From contig NZ_AQOV01000001.1 in the NCBI RefSeq assembly GCF_000365425.1, positions 2,976,001 to 3,040,000 of the forward strand: a stretch of 64,000 bases of DNA, read 5' to 3'. Of the stretch, positions 9,640-17,684 are shown one piece after another. Made by a program: the position numbers and the translations under genes. The DNA is from Methylomonas sp. MK1. GTDB taxonomy: Bacteria > Pseudomonadota > Gammaproteobacteria > Methylococcales > Methylomonadaceae. The notes below the pieces were generated by a model. That model did no database searches and had not been told where the DNA came from. It saw nothing but the letters and a program-made list of their open reading frames with translations. How positions within the stretch are numbered: position 1 is the first letter of the stretch; the number at the start of each line of letters is the position of its first letter.

Positions 9640-9672
9640 ACTTATAGCATAAAAAATATTACTTTTAGCATA
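9640..9672. promoter_or_regulatory. Candidate AraC-family operator: direct repeats 21 bp apart
   Basis: Two near-identical 12-base sites, ACTTATAGCATA at 9640-9651 and ACTTTTAGCATA at 9661-9672, differ at one position and are 21 bases apart, two helical turns. Direct half-sites on one DNA face are the usual target of AraC-family dimers. They lie between the araC-type gene and the receptor gene. Confidence 0.5.
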
Positions 9673-9739
9673 TGAAAGGAGCTTAGGCGGCTGCGGGTGA
9701 TTCGTTAAAATCAGCACTGTGATAAACGCTTTCCATATT

Positions 9740-9763
9740 CGAACATTAATCGATAAATGTTCG
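9740..9763. promoter_or_regulatory. Perfect dyad CGAACATT-N8-AATGTTCG upstream of the receptor gene
   Basis: An 8-base perfect inverted repeat with an 8-base spacer lies 44 bases before the receptor ATG. It could be a repressor operator or a hairpin in the 5' leader. It does not match the Fur consensus well. Confidence 0.4.
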
Positions 9764-9806
9764 GTGGATCGGGTTTTATATTTGCCGAATGTTGACTGGA
9801 ATTATC

Positions 9807-11798
9807 ATGAAATACGCCTTGCTGCCCCTACTGAATTTACCCAAGCCCTTTTTGGTTTCCTTGGCGCTACTACAAGCCAGTGCCGCCGTGATGGCGGAGG
9901 AAAAGACTGACGAGCTCGATTCCACCGAGGTAGTCGCCAGTCCCATTATCGAAGAAAACCATGTGGACGAGTTCTCCGGCGTGTCCGCAGTCGTGACCGA
10001 AGAGCAAATCCGCGATCAGAATGCGCTGGATTTGGCATCCGTATTGAAAAGAACCCCCGGTGTGCAAATCTCGCGCTATAACCCGGTCGGCGCGTTCGGC
10101 GGCGACCAGGGCGGCGCAGTTTCGATTCGCGGTCAGGGCTCTGGCCGTCCGGGTAGCGAGATTAAAACCTATATCGACGATATTCCTATGTATATGGCCA
10201 CCTGGAACCATCCTTTGTTGGATTTGTTGCCCATCAATGGCATGCAATCGATTACGGTGTACAAGGGTCCGCAACCGCATATCAACGGCAACAATTTCGG
10301 CTCGATCAACCTGCAAACCAAAACTGCGGTCGAGGATGGCCTGCACGGTAGCGGTCGCTTGTCCGGCGGCTTTTTCGGTACGATTGCCGAGCAAGCGGAT
10401 GTGCAAGGTAAATACGGCGATTTCGATTTTTCCTTGGCGCAAGGCTATGCCAAATCGGACGGTCATCGCCAAAATGGCTATGGCGAATTGCGCAATGTGA
10501 TGGGAAAAGCCGGCTACCAGCTAAATCCGCAATGGCGCTCGGATGTGACGTTTCTTTACGCGGATAACAGAGCCGGCGATCCCGGACAATACGGAGTAAC
10601 GCCGCCTATCGGCGAGTACGATACGGTTGCCGGCATGGTCGCCGCCAGTGTCAGTCATGAGCACGGCGATTGGCAGGGCAAATTTACCCTTTACCATAAC
10701 GGCGGCGACGGTAACTGGTTGAGTCAAAATACTTACTTCACCGGTTTTGCCGACAACCGCTCGAATCTGCTCAGCCAATACAGCATGGACGGCTTTCGCT
10801 GGAAAGAACAGTTTTCGCCGTGGCAGGGCGGCACCTTACTAGCCGGTATCGACAATGAATGGCTGAACGGTAAAGTGACTAACCTGGGCACGCAAACCGG
10901 TAACCAAGTCTATCAATTTGCCACCCCCACTTTCAGGCTCACCAGTCCTTATGTGGCGTTGAATCACGATGTGGTGTTGAATAAAGACTGGGTGATGGTA
11001 CCGTCTATCGGCGTACGTTTTTACGATCACAGCCACTACCAGTCCAAAGCCTCGCCGCATGCCGGTTTGTCATTTGTCTCCGAAGATTTAACCGTGTTCG
11101 GTAACGTCTCCAATGGTGTCAATTACCCGGGCATTGACGCGGCGGCTAACTCTGGGGCCTTGTCGAATGTGCCGTTAAATATGTTTTCCGGCGGCTTTTT
11201 ACCGAATTTTTCAGCCGACGGCTGGCAAAACTTGTCGCCTGAAAACGTCGATCATGCTGAAGTGGGTTTGAAAGCCTCGCCGTTCAAAAGCACAAAAATC
11301 GATTTGAGCTTTTTCATCGATAATGTCAAGAACCGCTACGTATTCGATTTAACCCGGGGTGCGTATCTCAATTACGGCTCGTACTGGATGCGCGGCTTGG
11401 AAGCTTCTGTAAAACAAGAGCTGATCGCGGACTGGAGCATGTTTGCCGGATTGACTTTGCTCAACCCCAGCATCCCGAATTTGCCCTACACCCCGGAACA
11501 AGCGGTAACTGCCGGCATCAACGGCCCCATCGGTCCGCTGCGCTTTTCATTCGACCTGCAATACCAATCAAGAACCTGGGCGTTGAACAGAGCCCGGAAT
11601 GTCGGCGAAGTGAATAACCAGCGTGTCGAAGCCTTTACCGTGGCAAACACCCGGCTGGCCTATCCTATTGCCGAGTTAGGCAAAAAAGGCGAAGTCTTTG
11701 TTAGCGTGGAAAACTTGTTCGACAAACGCTACGTCTATCGCCCAGGTTATCAAATGCCGGGCATTTGGGGACAAATCGGTATTGCCGCTAGCTTCTAG
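9807..11798 (+). CDS. TonB-dependent outer-membrane receptor
   Basis: Outer-membrane active importer for a metal chelate or other scarce ligand. The 663-residue product has a signal peptide ending near ASAAVMAEE, a TonB-box-like STEVVAS stretch, and a plug domain (about 40-165) with the markers LKRTPGVQISR and VSIRGQGSG. A ~500-residue beta-barrel ends in a terminal aromatic (F). The ATG at 9807 starts directly at the signal peptide and is preferred over the upstream ATG at 9789. It faces an AraC regulator and is followed by a strong terminator, then by an exported amidohydrolase. TonB/ExbBD at 44-46 kb could supply energy. Ligand unknown. Confidence 0.93.
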   Translation: MKYALLPLLNLPKPFLVSLALLQASAAVMAEEKTDELDSTEVVASPIIEENHVDEFSGVSAVVTEEQIRDQNALDLASVLKRTPGVQISRYNPVGAFGGDQGGAVSIRGQGSGRPGSEIKTYIDDIPMYMATWNHPLLDLLPINGMQSITVYKGPQPHINGNNFGSINLQTKTAVEDGLHGSGRLSGGFFGTIAEQADVQGKYGDFDFSLAQGYAKSDGHRQNGYGELRNVMGKAGYQLNPQWRSDVTFLYADNRAGDPGQYGVTPPIGEYDTVAGMVAASVSHEHGDWQGKFTLYHNGGDGNWLSQNTYFTGFADNRSNLLSQYSMDGFRWKEQFSPWQGGTLLAGIDNEWLNGKVTNLGTQTGNQVYQFATPTFRLTSPYVALNHDVVLNKDWVMVPSIGVRFYDHSHYQSKASPHAGLSFVSEDLTVFGNVSNGVNYPGIDAAANSGALSNVPLNMFSGGFLPNFSADGWQNLSPENVDHAEVGLKASPFKSTKIDLSFFIDNVKNRYVFDLTRGAYLNYGSYWMRGLEASVKQELIADWSMFAGLTLLNPSIPNLPYTPEQAVTAGINGPIGPLRFSFDLQYQSRTWALNRARNVGEVNNQRVEAFTVANTRLAYPIAELGKKGEVFVSVENLFDKRYVYRPGYQMPGIWGQIGIAASF

Positions 11799-11822
11799 GC
11801 GATTTAATCCCCATCAACTCGA

Positions 11823-11852
11823 CAGTGCCGGCTTTCGCCGGCACTGCTTTTT
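11823..11852 (+). terminator. Rho-independent terminator after the TonB receptor gene
   Basis: A perfect 10-base stem (CAGTGCCGGC / GCCGGCACTG) with a TTTC loop is followed by C and five T residues. It begins about 24 bases after the receptor stop and lies just before the amidohydrolase ATG at 11864, so it may also attenuate read-through into that gene. Confidence 0.85.
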
Positions 11853-11863
11853 GCGAAATAGCC

Positions 11864-13078
11864 ATGAAATCTCAATCTAGTTTCAACCGCTGCCTCCAAT
11901 TGCTTTCCGCGCTGGTGCTGACCTTGCCGGGCAGCGTCGCCTTCGCCCAAGACCAACCGTTGCTCATCGCGGCAGCGCGGGTTTTCGATGGCTATACGCT
12001 CCGAAACGATGCAGCGGTGCTGATCAGCGAAGGCAAGGTTGCCAGGATAGACGACCGGGAAGCCTTTAACGATAGCGATGCGCCCCGGCTCGATCTCGGC
12101 GATGCAACCCTACTGCCCGGTTTTATCGAGTTGCACGCGCATTTAAGCTATCAACATGTCCCGGCCGATACCGTGTTGCGCCATGGCATCACCACGGTGC
12201 GCGATGTCGGCGGGCCGCTGCATCAACCCTATGGCGGCGACGGCAGTTTAAGGCTGATGACGTCCGGGCCGATTATCACCGCGCCGGCAGGCTATCCGAT
12301 ACCGAATCTGGGCGAATCCGATATTGCCTTGCCGGTAGCCGATGCAGAACAAGCGCGGCAAGCGGTGCGTAAACTGGTGAGCGGGGGGGCGATGCTGATC
12401 AAAGTGGCGTTGGAGCCGGGTGGCGAAGCAGGCGCGCCCTGGTCTGGCGGGCACGCTCACGCTCAATCCCAACACTCGCACACCAACACGCACGATAAGC
12501 CTCATAGCTGGCCGATGTTATCTCCGGTTGTGTTGGCGGCCATCGTTGACGAAGCGCATCTACTCGGTCGCCGGGTGGCGGCGCATCTTGCAGAGTCTAA
12601 AGGCGCACAATTGGCCTTGGATGCCGGCATCGCCGAATGGGCTCACGCGCCCTGCGACACATTGCCGGATGCGCAATTGCAGCGAGCCGTGGCACAGCAA
12701 GTCAGAATCGTCAGTACCATCGATACCCTGTCCAAATGCCCGGGCGTGAGCAGCAATGTCAGGCGCTTAGCCGAGTTAGGTGCGGAGTTTTTGTATGGCG
12801 CGGAAATCGCTCATCCCGACATTCCCTGGGGCATAGATGGCCAGGAATTGCTGTACCTGCAACATCTGGCGGGCATGACGCCGTTGGATGTGATACGGAC
12901 CGCAACCTCCAAAGCCGGTCAGTATCTGAATATACCCTTGCTTGGCACCTTATTGCCGGGTGCGCCGGCCGATCTGATCGCGGTAAAAGGTGATCCGACG
13001 CAAAAGATTAAGTTGTTGGAATACCCTGATTTGGTGATGTCCGGCGGCAAGCTGATAATAAATTACTTCGGAAATTGA
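11864..13078 (+). CDS. Exported amidohydrolase with a histidine-rich loop
   Basis: Predicted periplasmic metal-dependent hydrolase of the imidazolonepropionase-like amidohydrolase superfamily, 404 residues. It has a signal peptide ending near SVAFAQD, the HxH metal motif at His91/His93 (ELHAHLS), a conserved Lys180 and His241 (AAHLAES), and a late HPDIPWG segment. Residues 197-214 form an unusual insert with six histidines, like zinc- or copper-binding loops of metal transporters. The start was chosen at the ATG beginning the signal peptide; an upstream in-frame ATG at 11825 lies inside the terminator. Neighbours are the TonB receptor and the FtsX-like permeases. Substrate unknown; metal-chelate processing is only inference. 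Confidence 0.82.
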   Translation: MKSQSSFNRCLQLLSALVLTLPGSVAFAQDQPLLIAAARVFDGYTLRNDAAVLISEGKVARIDDREAFNDSDAPRLDLGDATLLPGFIELHAHLSYQHVPADTVLRHGITTVRDVGGPLHQPYGGDGSLRLMTSGPIITAPAGYPIPNLGESDIALPVADAEQARQAVRKLVSGGAMLIKVALEPGGEAGAPWSGGHAHAQSQHSHTNTHDKPHSWPMLSPVVLAAIVDEAHLLGRRVAAHLAESKGAQLALDAGIAEWAHAPCDTLPDAQLQRAVAQQVRIVSTIDTLSKCPGVSSNVRRLAELGAEFLYGAEIAHPDIPWGIDGQELLYLQHLAGMTPLDVIRTATSKAGQYLNIPLLGTLLPGAPADLIAVKGDPTQKIKLLEYPDLVMSGGKLIINYFGN

Positions 13079-13227
13079 TCTGTTCCGGTTCTATAGGGGC
13101 TGCGCTCAGCTTCTGGAAAACCTAAGCTCAAGGCTCTAATCCCGCGGTCTATGGAGCGCGTGCGTTTTAGCTGGGTATTGTTGGCGGTTCCGGCTAAACT
13201 GCCGGCTAAGCTTGTTACCCAATCGCC

Positions 13228-14433
13228 ATGCTCAGTAAAGACTTACTCCTTCAGGCCGGCAAAGCCATCCGGACACAACCCCTGCGCGCCGCGCTGATTA
13301 TTTTGGCGATGAGCATAGGCGTGGCTGCCGTGAATGTGTTGACTGCGTTGGGCGACAGCGCCCGCAATTATGTGGTCCACGAATTCGAATCGTTGGGTAC
13401 GCATCTGGTCATCGTCCTGCCCGGCCGCACCGAGACCACCGGCGGTCACCCACCCCTATTCGGCGAAACGCCGCGCGATTTGACGCTGGACGATGCTGCC
13501 GCCTTGTTCCGCAGCCGGCACGTCGCGGCCATTGCGCCTGTCAGCATCGGCTCGGCGCCGGTGTCGGTCGGCGGTCTGGAGCGGGAAACCAATGTGATGG
13601 GCTCTACGCGCGCTTTGTTGCGCGTGCGGCACTTGACGATGGCCCAAGGCCAATTTCTGCCGGAAGCCGACGCCGATAAGGAAATTTCGGTGTGCGTGAT
13701 CGGCAAAACCATCAGTGAGGAATTGTTTGCGCACCAGCAAGCGGTGGGGCAGTGGCTGCGCATCAACGACCGCCGGTTTCGAGTGATTGGCGTGTTAGCC
13801 AAGGAAGGCCAATCGATAGGCACCGGTTTTGACGAATTAATCATCGTGCCGGTGGCGTCCGCGCAAGCCTTGTTCGACAGCCATTCCTTGTTTCGGATTT
13901 TAATTGAGGCGCATTCGGAAGCGGCGATGTATAAGGCTGTCGAAGAGGTTCGCACTATCATCAAGCTGCGCCACGAAGGCGAGGACGATGTGACGGTGAT
14001 TACCCAGGACAGCGTGGTGAATACCTTCGACAAAATCCTGACCGCGTTGACTTTTACCGTGGCCGGTATTGCAGCGGTCAGTCTGGCGGTGGCGGGCGTG
14101 TTGGTGATGAATGTGATGCTGGTCAGCGTTAGCCAACGCACCGCGGAAATTGGTTTGCTGAAAGCCTTGGGCGCCACCCAAGGCCAGTTGCAACGCTGGT
14201 TTTTATGCGAAGCGGCCCTGCTATCCCTGGCTGGCGCAGTGGTCGGCAGCGTGATAGGCCAGTTCGGTATCTTGGTATTGCAGTGGCTGTATCCGAATTT
14301 TCCGGTCGCTTTGCCGCTTTGGGCCCGATTGTCCGCCTTGGCGGTGGCGCTGGTCACCGGTTTGATTTTCGGGGTAATGCCGGCCCGTAAGGCGGCGCGG
14401 CTGGACCCGGTCGCGGCTTTGGCGAGGCGCTAA
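13228..14433 (+). CDS. MacB/FtsX-type ABC transporter permease (1)
   Basis: Inner-membrane permease of 401 residues with the MacB/FtsX layout: one N-terminal transmembrane helix (about 20-40), a long periplasmic MacB-PCD-like domain, then three C-terminal helices, ending in the typical PARKAARLDPVAALAR. The motif RTAEIGLLKALGAT before the third-last helix is characteristic. It lacks an ATPase domain, so it needs a separate ATP-binding subunit; the one at 5209-5880 is the nearest candidate. It is followed after one base by a second similar permease, suggesting a heterodimer. Confidence 0.9.
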   Translation: MLSKDLLLQAGKAIRTQPLRAALIILAMSIGVAAVNVLTALGDSARNYVVHEFESLGTHLVIVLPGRTETTGGHPPLFGETPRDLTLDDAAALFRSRHVAAIAPVSIGSAPVSVGGLERETNVMGSTRALLRVRHLTMAQGQFLPEADADKEISVCVIGKTISEELFAHQQAVGQWLRINDRRFRVIGVLAKEGQSIGTGFDELIIVPVASAQALFDSHSLFRILIEAHSEAAMYKAVEEVRTIIKLRHEGEDDVTVITQDSVVNTFDKILTALTFTVAGIAAVSLAVAGVLVMNVMLVSVSQRTAEIGLLKALGATQGQLQRWFLCEAALLSLAGAVVGSVIGQFGILVLQWLYPNFPVALPLWARLSALAVALVTGLIFGVMPARKAARLDPVAALARR

Positions 14434-14434
14434 G

Positions 14435-15634
14435 ATGAATTGGCTGGATTTATCGAAACTGGCGCTGCGCAGCATCAGCAGCCATAAACAACGCTCCCTG
14501 CTGACGGCGTTGGGTTTGATTATCGGCATTGCGGCCGTGGTGATTTTGACCTCCATCGGCCGCGGTATTCATAGTTTCGTGTTGGCGGAATTTACCCAAT
14601 TCGGCACGCATCTGATCGCGGTCTATCCCGGTAAAACCACTACCTTCGGTTTGTCCGGCGCCACCATCAGCACGGTGCGGCCTTTATCCACCGCCGACGC
14701 TGCGAGTCTGGAAAATCTGGATCATGTATTGGCGGCGATGCCCATGGTACAAGGCAATGCCAGGATCGAGGCCGGCGCTAAACAGCGCCGGGCCAATGTG
14801 TTTGGTGTCGGTGCCGCGTTGCCGCAGGTATGGCAGTTGAAAGTCGATAGCGGCCGCTTTCTGCCCAATGATGGCCTGGATAATCCGCGCGCTTTCGCGG
14901 TGCTGGGCAGTAAGATGCGCACCGAATTATTTGCTAACGCTAGCCCCTTGGGGCAGCGCATCCGTATCGGCAGTGACCGGTTTCGGGTGATCGGCGTGAT
15001 GCAGGCCAAAGGTCAGATGTTGGGGTTTGACCTGGACGACACGGTGTTCATCGCCAGCGGCAAGGCCATGGAGATGTTCGATCGGCAGAGTTTGATGGAA
15101 ATCGACTTGCTATACAGCAGCGAGACCAGTGCGGAAACGGTGGAGCAAGCCATCAAACGCCGCTTGATCGCCAGACACGGTGCTGAAGATTTTACGATTG
15201 TTACCCAGAACCAGATGCTGGAAAAAATGGATTCGGTATTGAGTGTCTTGACCTTGGCGGTGGCGGCGCTGGGTAGTATCTCGCTGCTGGTGGGCTCGGT
15301 CGGCATTCTCACTATCATGACCATTGCGGTATCGGAACGGGTGTCAGAGATAGGTTTGTTGCGGGCCATCGGCGCCGAGCGCGGGATGGTGTTTAAGCTG
15401 TTTCTCGGCGAAGCGATGTTGCTGAGTTTGGTCGGCGGGGCTGGAGGTGTTTTGTTGGGCGTGGCGCTGGTAAAGCTCGCCGCCGCTTTCGTTCCCGCGC
15501 TACCGGTGCAATTGGCCTGGAATTACATCGTTGCGGCCTTTGCGATTTCCTTGTTTATCGGCATCGCGGCAGGCGTGGTGCCGGCCATCAAGGCCGCTAG
15601 ATTGAATCCGCTGGAAGCGTTGAGAGCGGAGTGA
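14435..15634 (+). CDS. MacB/FtsX-type ABC transporter permease (2)
   Basis: A 399-residue permease paralogous to the preceding one, with the same order: N-terminal helix, periplasmic domain, three C-terminal helices. It has the motifs RVSEIGLLRAIGAE and PAIKAARLNPLEALRAE. The two genes are one base apart and surely cotranscribed. Together with the adaptor and ATPase 7.3 kb upstream they would complete a MacAB-like exporter. Its position directly behind the exported amidohydrolase suggests a shared role, unproven. Confidence 0.9.
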   Translation: MNWLDLSKLALRSISSHKQRSLLTALGLIIGIAAVVILTSIGRGIHSFVLAEFTQFGTHLIAVYPGKTTTFGLSGATISTVRPLSTADAASLENLDHVLAAMPMVQGNARIEAGAKQRRANVFGVGAALPQVWQLKVDSGRFLPNDGLDNPRAFAVLGSKMRTELFANASPLGQRIRIGSDRFRVIGVMQAKGQMLGFDLDDTVFIASGKAMEMFDRQSLMEIDLLYSSETSAETVEQAIKRRLIARHGAEDFTIVTQNQMLEKMDSVLSVLTLAVAALGSISLLVGSVGILTIMTIAVSERVSEIGLLRAIGAERGMVFKLFLGEAMLLSLVGGAGGVLLGVALVKLAAAFVPALPVQLAWNYIVAAFAISLFIGIAAGVVPAIKAARLNPLEALRAE

Positions 15635-15750
15635 TCGCATAAAGCCCGTCCGCTCTTCCTGAGTCTGTCAACATGAGAATGGGCTAGGCCGCGAAGGATT
15701 CTGGGCTATGCTTATCAGCATTTGTAGCCAACGTTTTTCAAGAGGCCTTT

Positions 15751-16026
15751 ATGCTGAATATTAGTAATTATTACGAGCGATTGGTGATAGACCGGCTTTG
15801 GAAGCTTGCTGAGCAGGCCGACGAGCCATTCAGTCAAGCATTTCAGGAAGACGTGGCTTGTCTGGCGCTGAATAAATTACCGCCGTGTTATGTGCGGAAC
15901 ACCATCGATAAAGGTATTAATGTCAGCGAGCAGCAATATCAGGAGATGGCCGGTGCTGTCGATATGGCGGTGGAGCAGGCGATACAGCAGGTTTTGCGCC
16001 GGCCTCGCGAGCACCGGAATGATTGA
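15751..16026 (+). CDS. ComFB-domain (late competence development-like) protein
   Basis: Small cytosolic protein of 91 residues. The pattern NYYERLV followed by DVACLALNKLPPCYVRN matches the ComFB family, whose members in cyanobacteria bind cyclic dinucleotides; here no function is shown. A GGCCTTT stretch precedes the ATG and the ribosome site is weak. A GGDEF protein lies 1.7 kb downstream, a loose hint at second-messenger signalling. Confidence 0.78.
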   Translation: MLNISNYYERLVIDRLWKLAEQADEPFSQAFQEDVACLALNKLPPCYVRNTIDKGINVSEQQYQEMAGAVDMAVEQAIQQVLRRPREHRND

Positions 16027-16068
16027 GTTTTTGCCATTAGCCACTGAATCCGCCGATTCTGTAAAACC

Positions 16069-16272
16069 ATGAAAAACGCTTTGATTTTTTTACTAGTGGC
16101 TTGCGGTTTGCAGGCTTGCGACTCGGCTCCGGCCGATAAACCCAACCCGCCTAAAGCAGTCCAGCCGCCGCTTGTGGATGCAATCAAGCAGCCCATGGAT
16201 CAGGCCCGGGACGCGGAAAAGCAGATTCTTGAAAGTGCGGACCGGCAGAAACGGCAGGCAGATGAGATGTAA
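16069..16272 (+). CDS. Small putative lipoprotein, 67 aa
   Basis: An N-terminal hydrophobic stretch ends in a lipobox LQAC (Cys19), predicting lipid attachment. The mature part is about 48 residues, proline-rich and then helical and charged (DQARDAEKQILESADRQ). No family recognised. It follows the ComFB-like gene by 42 bases and could be cotranscribed. It is convergent with the OmpA-like gene. Confidence 0.6.
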   Translation: MKNALIFLLVACGLQACDSAPADKPNPPKAVQPPLVDAIKQPMDQARDAEKQILESADRQKRQADEM

Positions 16273-16354
16273 GGTGGGCAGAGATTCGATAAGCGATGTT
16301 ATTGAATCTCTGCCGCCAGTACCCTGCCGCTGGCGCGTGCAGGGCGGGCTGGAC

Positions 16355-17050
16355 TTACTTCAGTTTAGGGCAGTCGAGATAGTCAGGGTGCGCGGAAATA
16401 ACCACGGCAACGCGGTGACTTTGATCAGCCGTATTATCGGGGCCGTGAGCTTCGCCGATAGCTTTAGAGACCAGTTGCGAGGCTCTGGCGCCATTTTTAA
16501 TCAGCAGTTCGCTAACGGATTTAGCTCGTCTTTCCGATAAGGCTTGGTTAGCAGCAGGTTTGCCCACTGTGTCGGTCGAAGCTGTTACAGTCGCTGTGGC
16601 ATCGGGGTGGTCGTGTAAAAAGTGACCAATGTGGCCGATGGTGTCTTCCTTGGTTTTGAACGGCACGTGGCTACCGGTTTTGAAGTAGGCTACGGTTTCA
16701 TGAATGGTTTCCACGTTGTGGTGATTTTGTGAATGCACCTCGGTTAGCCATTGGCAATACTCTTTTTCCGAGGCCAAAATGTGTGCAGCGGCTGATTTTG
16801 CAGCCTCTTGCGCTTTTAGACTCTCGTCGATGTTCCAGTAGTAATCGTTTTGCCAGTGTTTCAGCACATGGTTGGCCGTTTTTAAGTCTTGTTCAGCCGC
16901 TGACGCGTGGAGCAAGGCTTGACCGTAATGACCTTTGGATGCAGCATCAATTTCCGCACTAAGTCCTGCTACGTCTTTTTTCGGAGTGGAGCAGGCAGTT
17001 AACGATAGGGCCAGAACGGCAAGCGGGATGTATACGTATTTTTTTTTCAT
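16355..17050 (-). CDS. OmpA-family lipoprotein
   Basis: Predicted outer-membrane lipoprotein that grips peptidoglycan. The 231-residue product has a lipobox LTAC (Cys20), a helical middle region with EYCQWLTEVHSQNHHNVETI, and a C-terminal OmpA-like domain. That domain shows VTASTDTVGKPAANQALSER and RVAVVISA, where the classic NxxLSxxRA motif reads NQALSERRA. Histidines are frequent in the middle region. It precedes the TIGR04073-like gene's 3' end on the same strand, 35 bases away, so an operon is likely. Confidence 0.85.
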   Translation of the reverse strand: MKKKYVYIPLAVLALSLTACSTPKKDVAGLSAEIDAASKGHYGQALLHASAAEQDLKTANHVLKHWQNDYYWNIDESLKAQEAAKSAAAHILASEKEYCQWLTEVHSQNHHNVETIHETVAYFKTGSHVPFKTKEDTIGHIGHFLHDHPDATATVTASTDTVGKPAANQALSERRAKSVSELLIKNGARASQLVSKAIGEAHGPDNTADQSHRVAVVISAHPDYLDCPKLK

Positions 17051-17085
17051 GATCTTATCCTCTAAATCGAGCGGTATCGTCCGCG

Positions 17086-17523
17086 TTACTTGCCATGATC
17101 CAGCGTGTCGGAATAGCCGTGATCCAGCGGGCCGAAATGGGTCCAGTAGCCGGGGAAATGCAGGCCGAAGTAACGGGTATCCTCGCTAAAACGGTCCCAG
17201 ACGTATGGCGGAGAGATAAATTCATCGGTGGGTATCGGCGAGGTAATCAGCTCCGCCACGCCTATCACGGTGCGGCTGACGGTGTGCGCCACGCCACGTA
17301 ACACGCCCCAAGTCGAGCCAAGCAGGAAGTTTTGGTCGTGAGTAATGTTGGTCACGTTTTTAGGGATTTCGATAAAACTGAAGGCGGTGTTAGCAAAGCC
17401 TTGGCTAACTCTGGAAGTGAAACCCGCCAAATAACCCGTGTGGTTTTCGTCCGCAATTGCCGTTTGGCTTGCTAACAATGCACCTGACAGCAAACAGGTG
17501 GTGAGGAATTTATTTTTATTCAT
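17086..17523 (-). CDS. TIGR04073-family exported protein
   Basis: A 145-residue product with a signal peptide (cleavage near SQTAIADE). It has the family pattern RVSQGFANTAFSFIEIPKNV, then a glycine-rich hydrophobic segment (GSTWGVLRGVAHTVSRTVIG) and PYVWDRF. The family is named from genomes that carry exosortase systems; no exosortase or PEP-CTERM protein is visible here, so I claim no link. Probably cotranscribed with the OmpA-like lipoprotein. Confidence 0.75.
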   Translation of the reverse strand: MNKNKFLTTCLLSGALLASQTAIADENHTGYLAGFTSRVSQGFANTAFSFIEIPKNVTNITHDQNFLLGSTWGVLRGVAHTVSRTVIGVAELITSPIPTDEFISPPYVWDRFSEDTRYFGLHFPGYWTHFGPLDHGYSDTLDHGK

Positions 17524-17684
17524 GTTGGATACTCCCGTGGTGTTACAAATTTGATTCTACTGACGTGCTAAGCATAGCAGCAGAACGCCGAAAACACTGG
17601 AAGTTGGACAGTAACGCACGGCGCGGATAAATGCAAATACCTTATGAGGCTTGGTGTTTGTATTGCCAGGTTGGCAGGCCAAAT

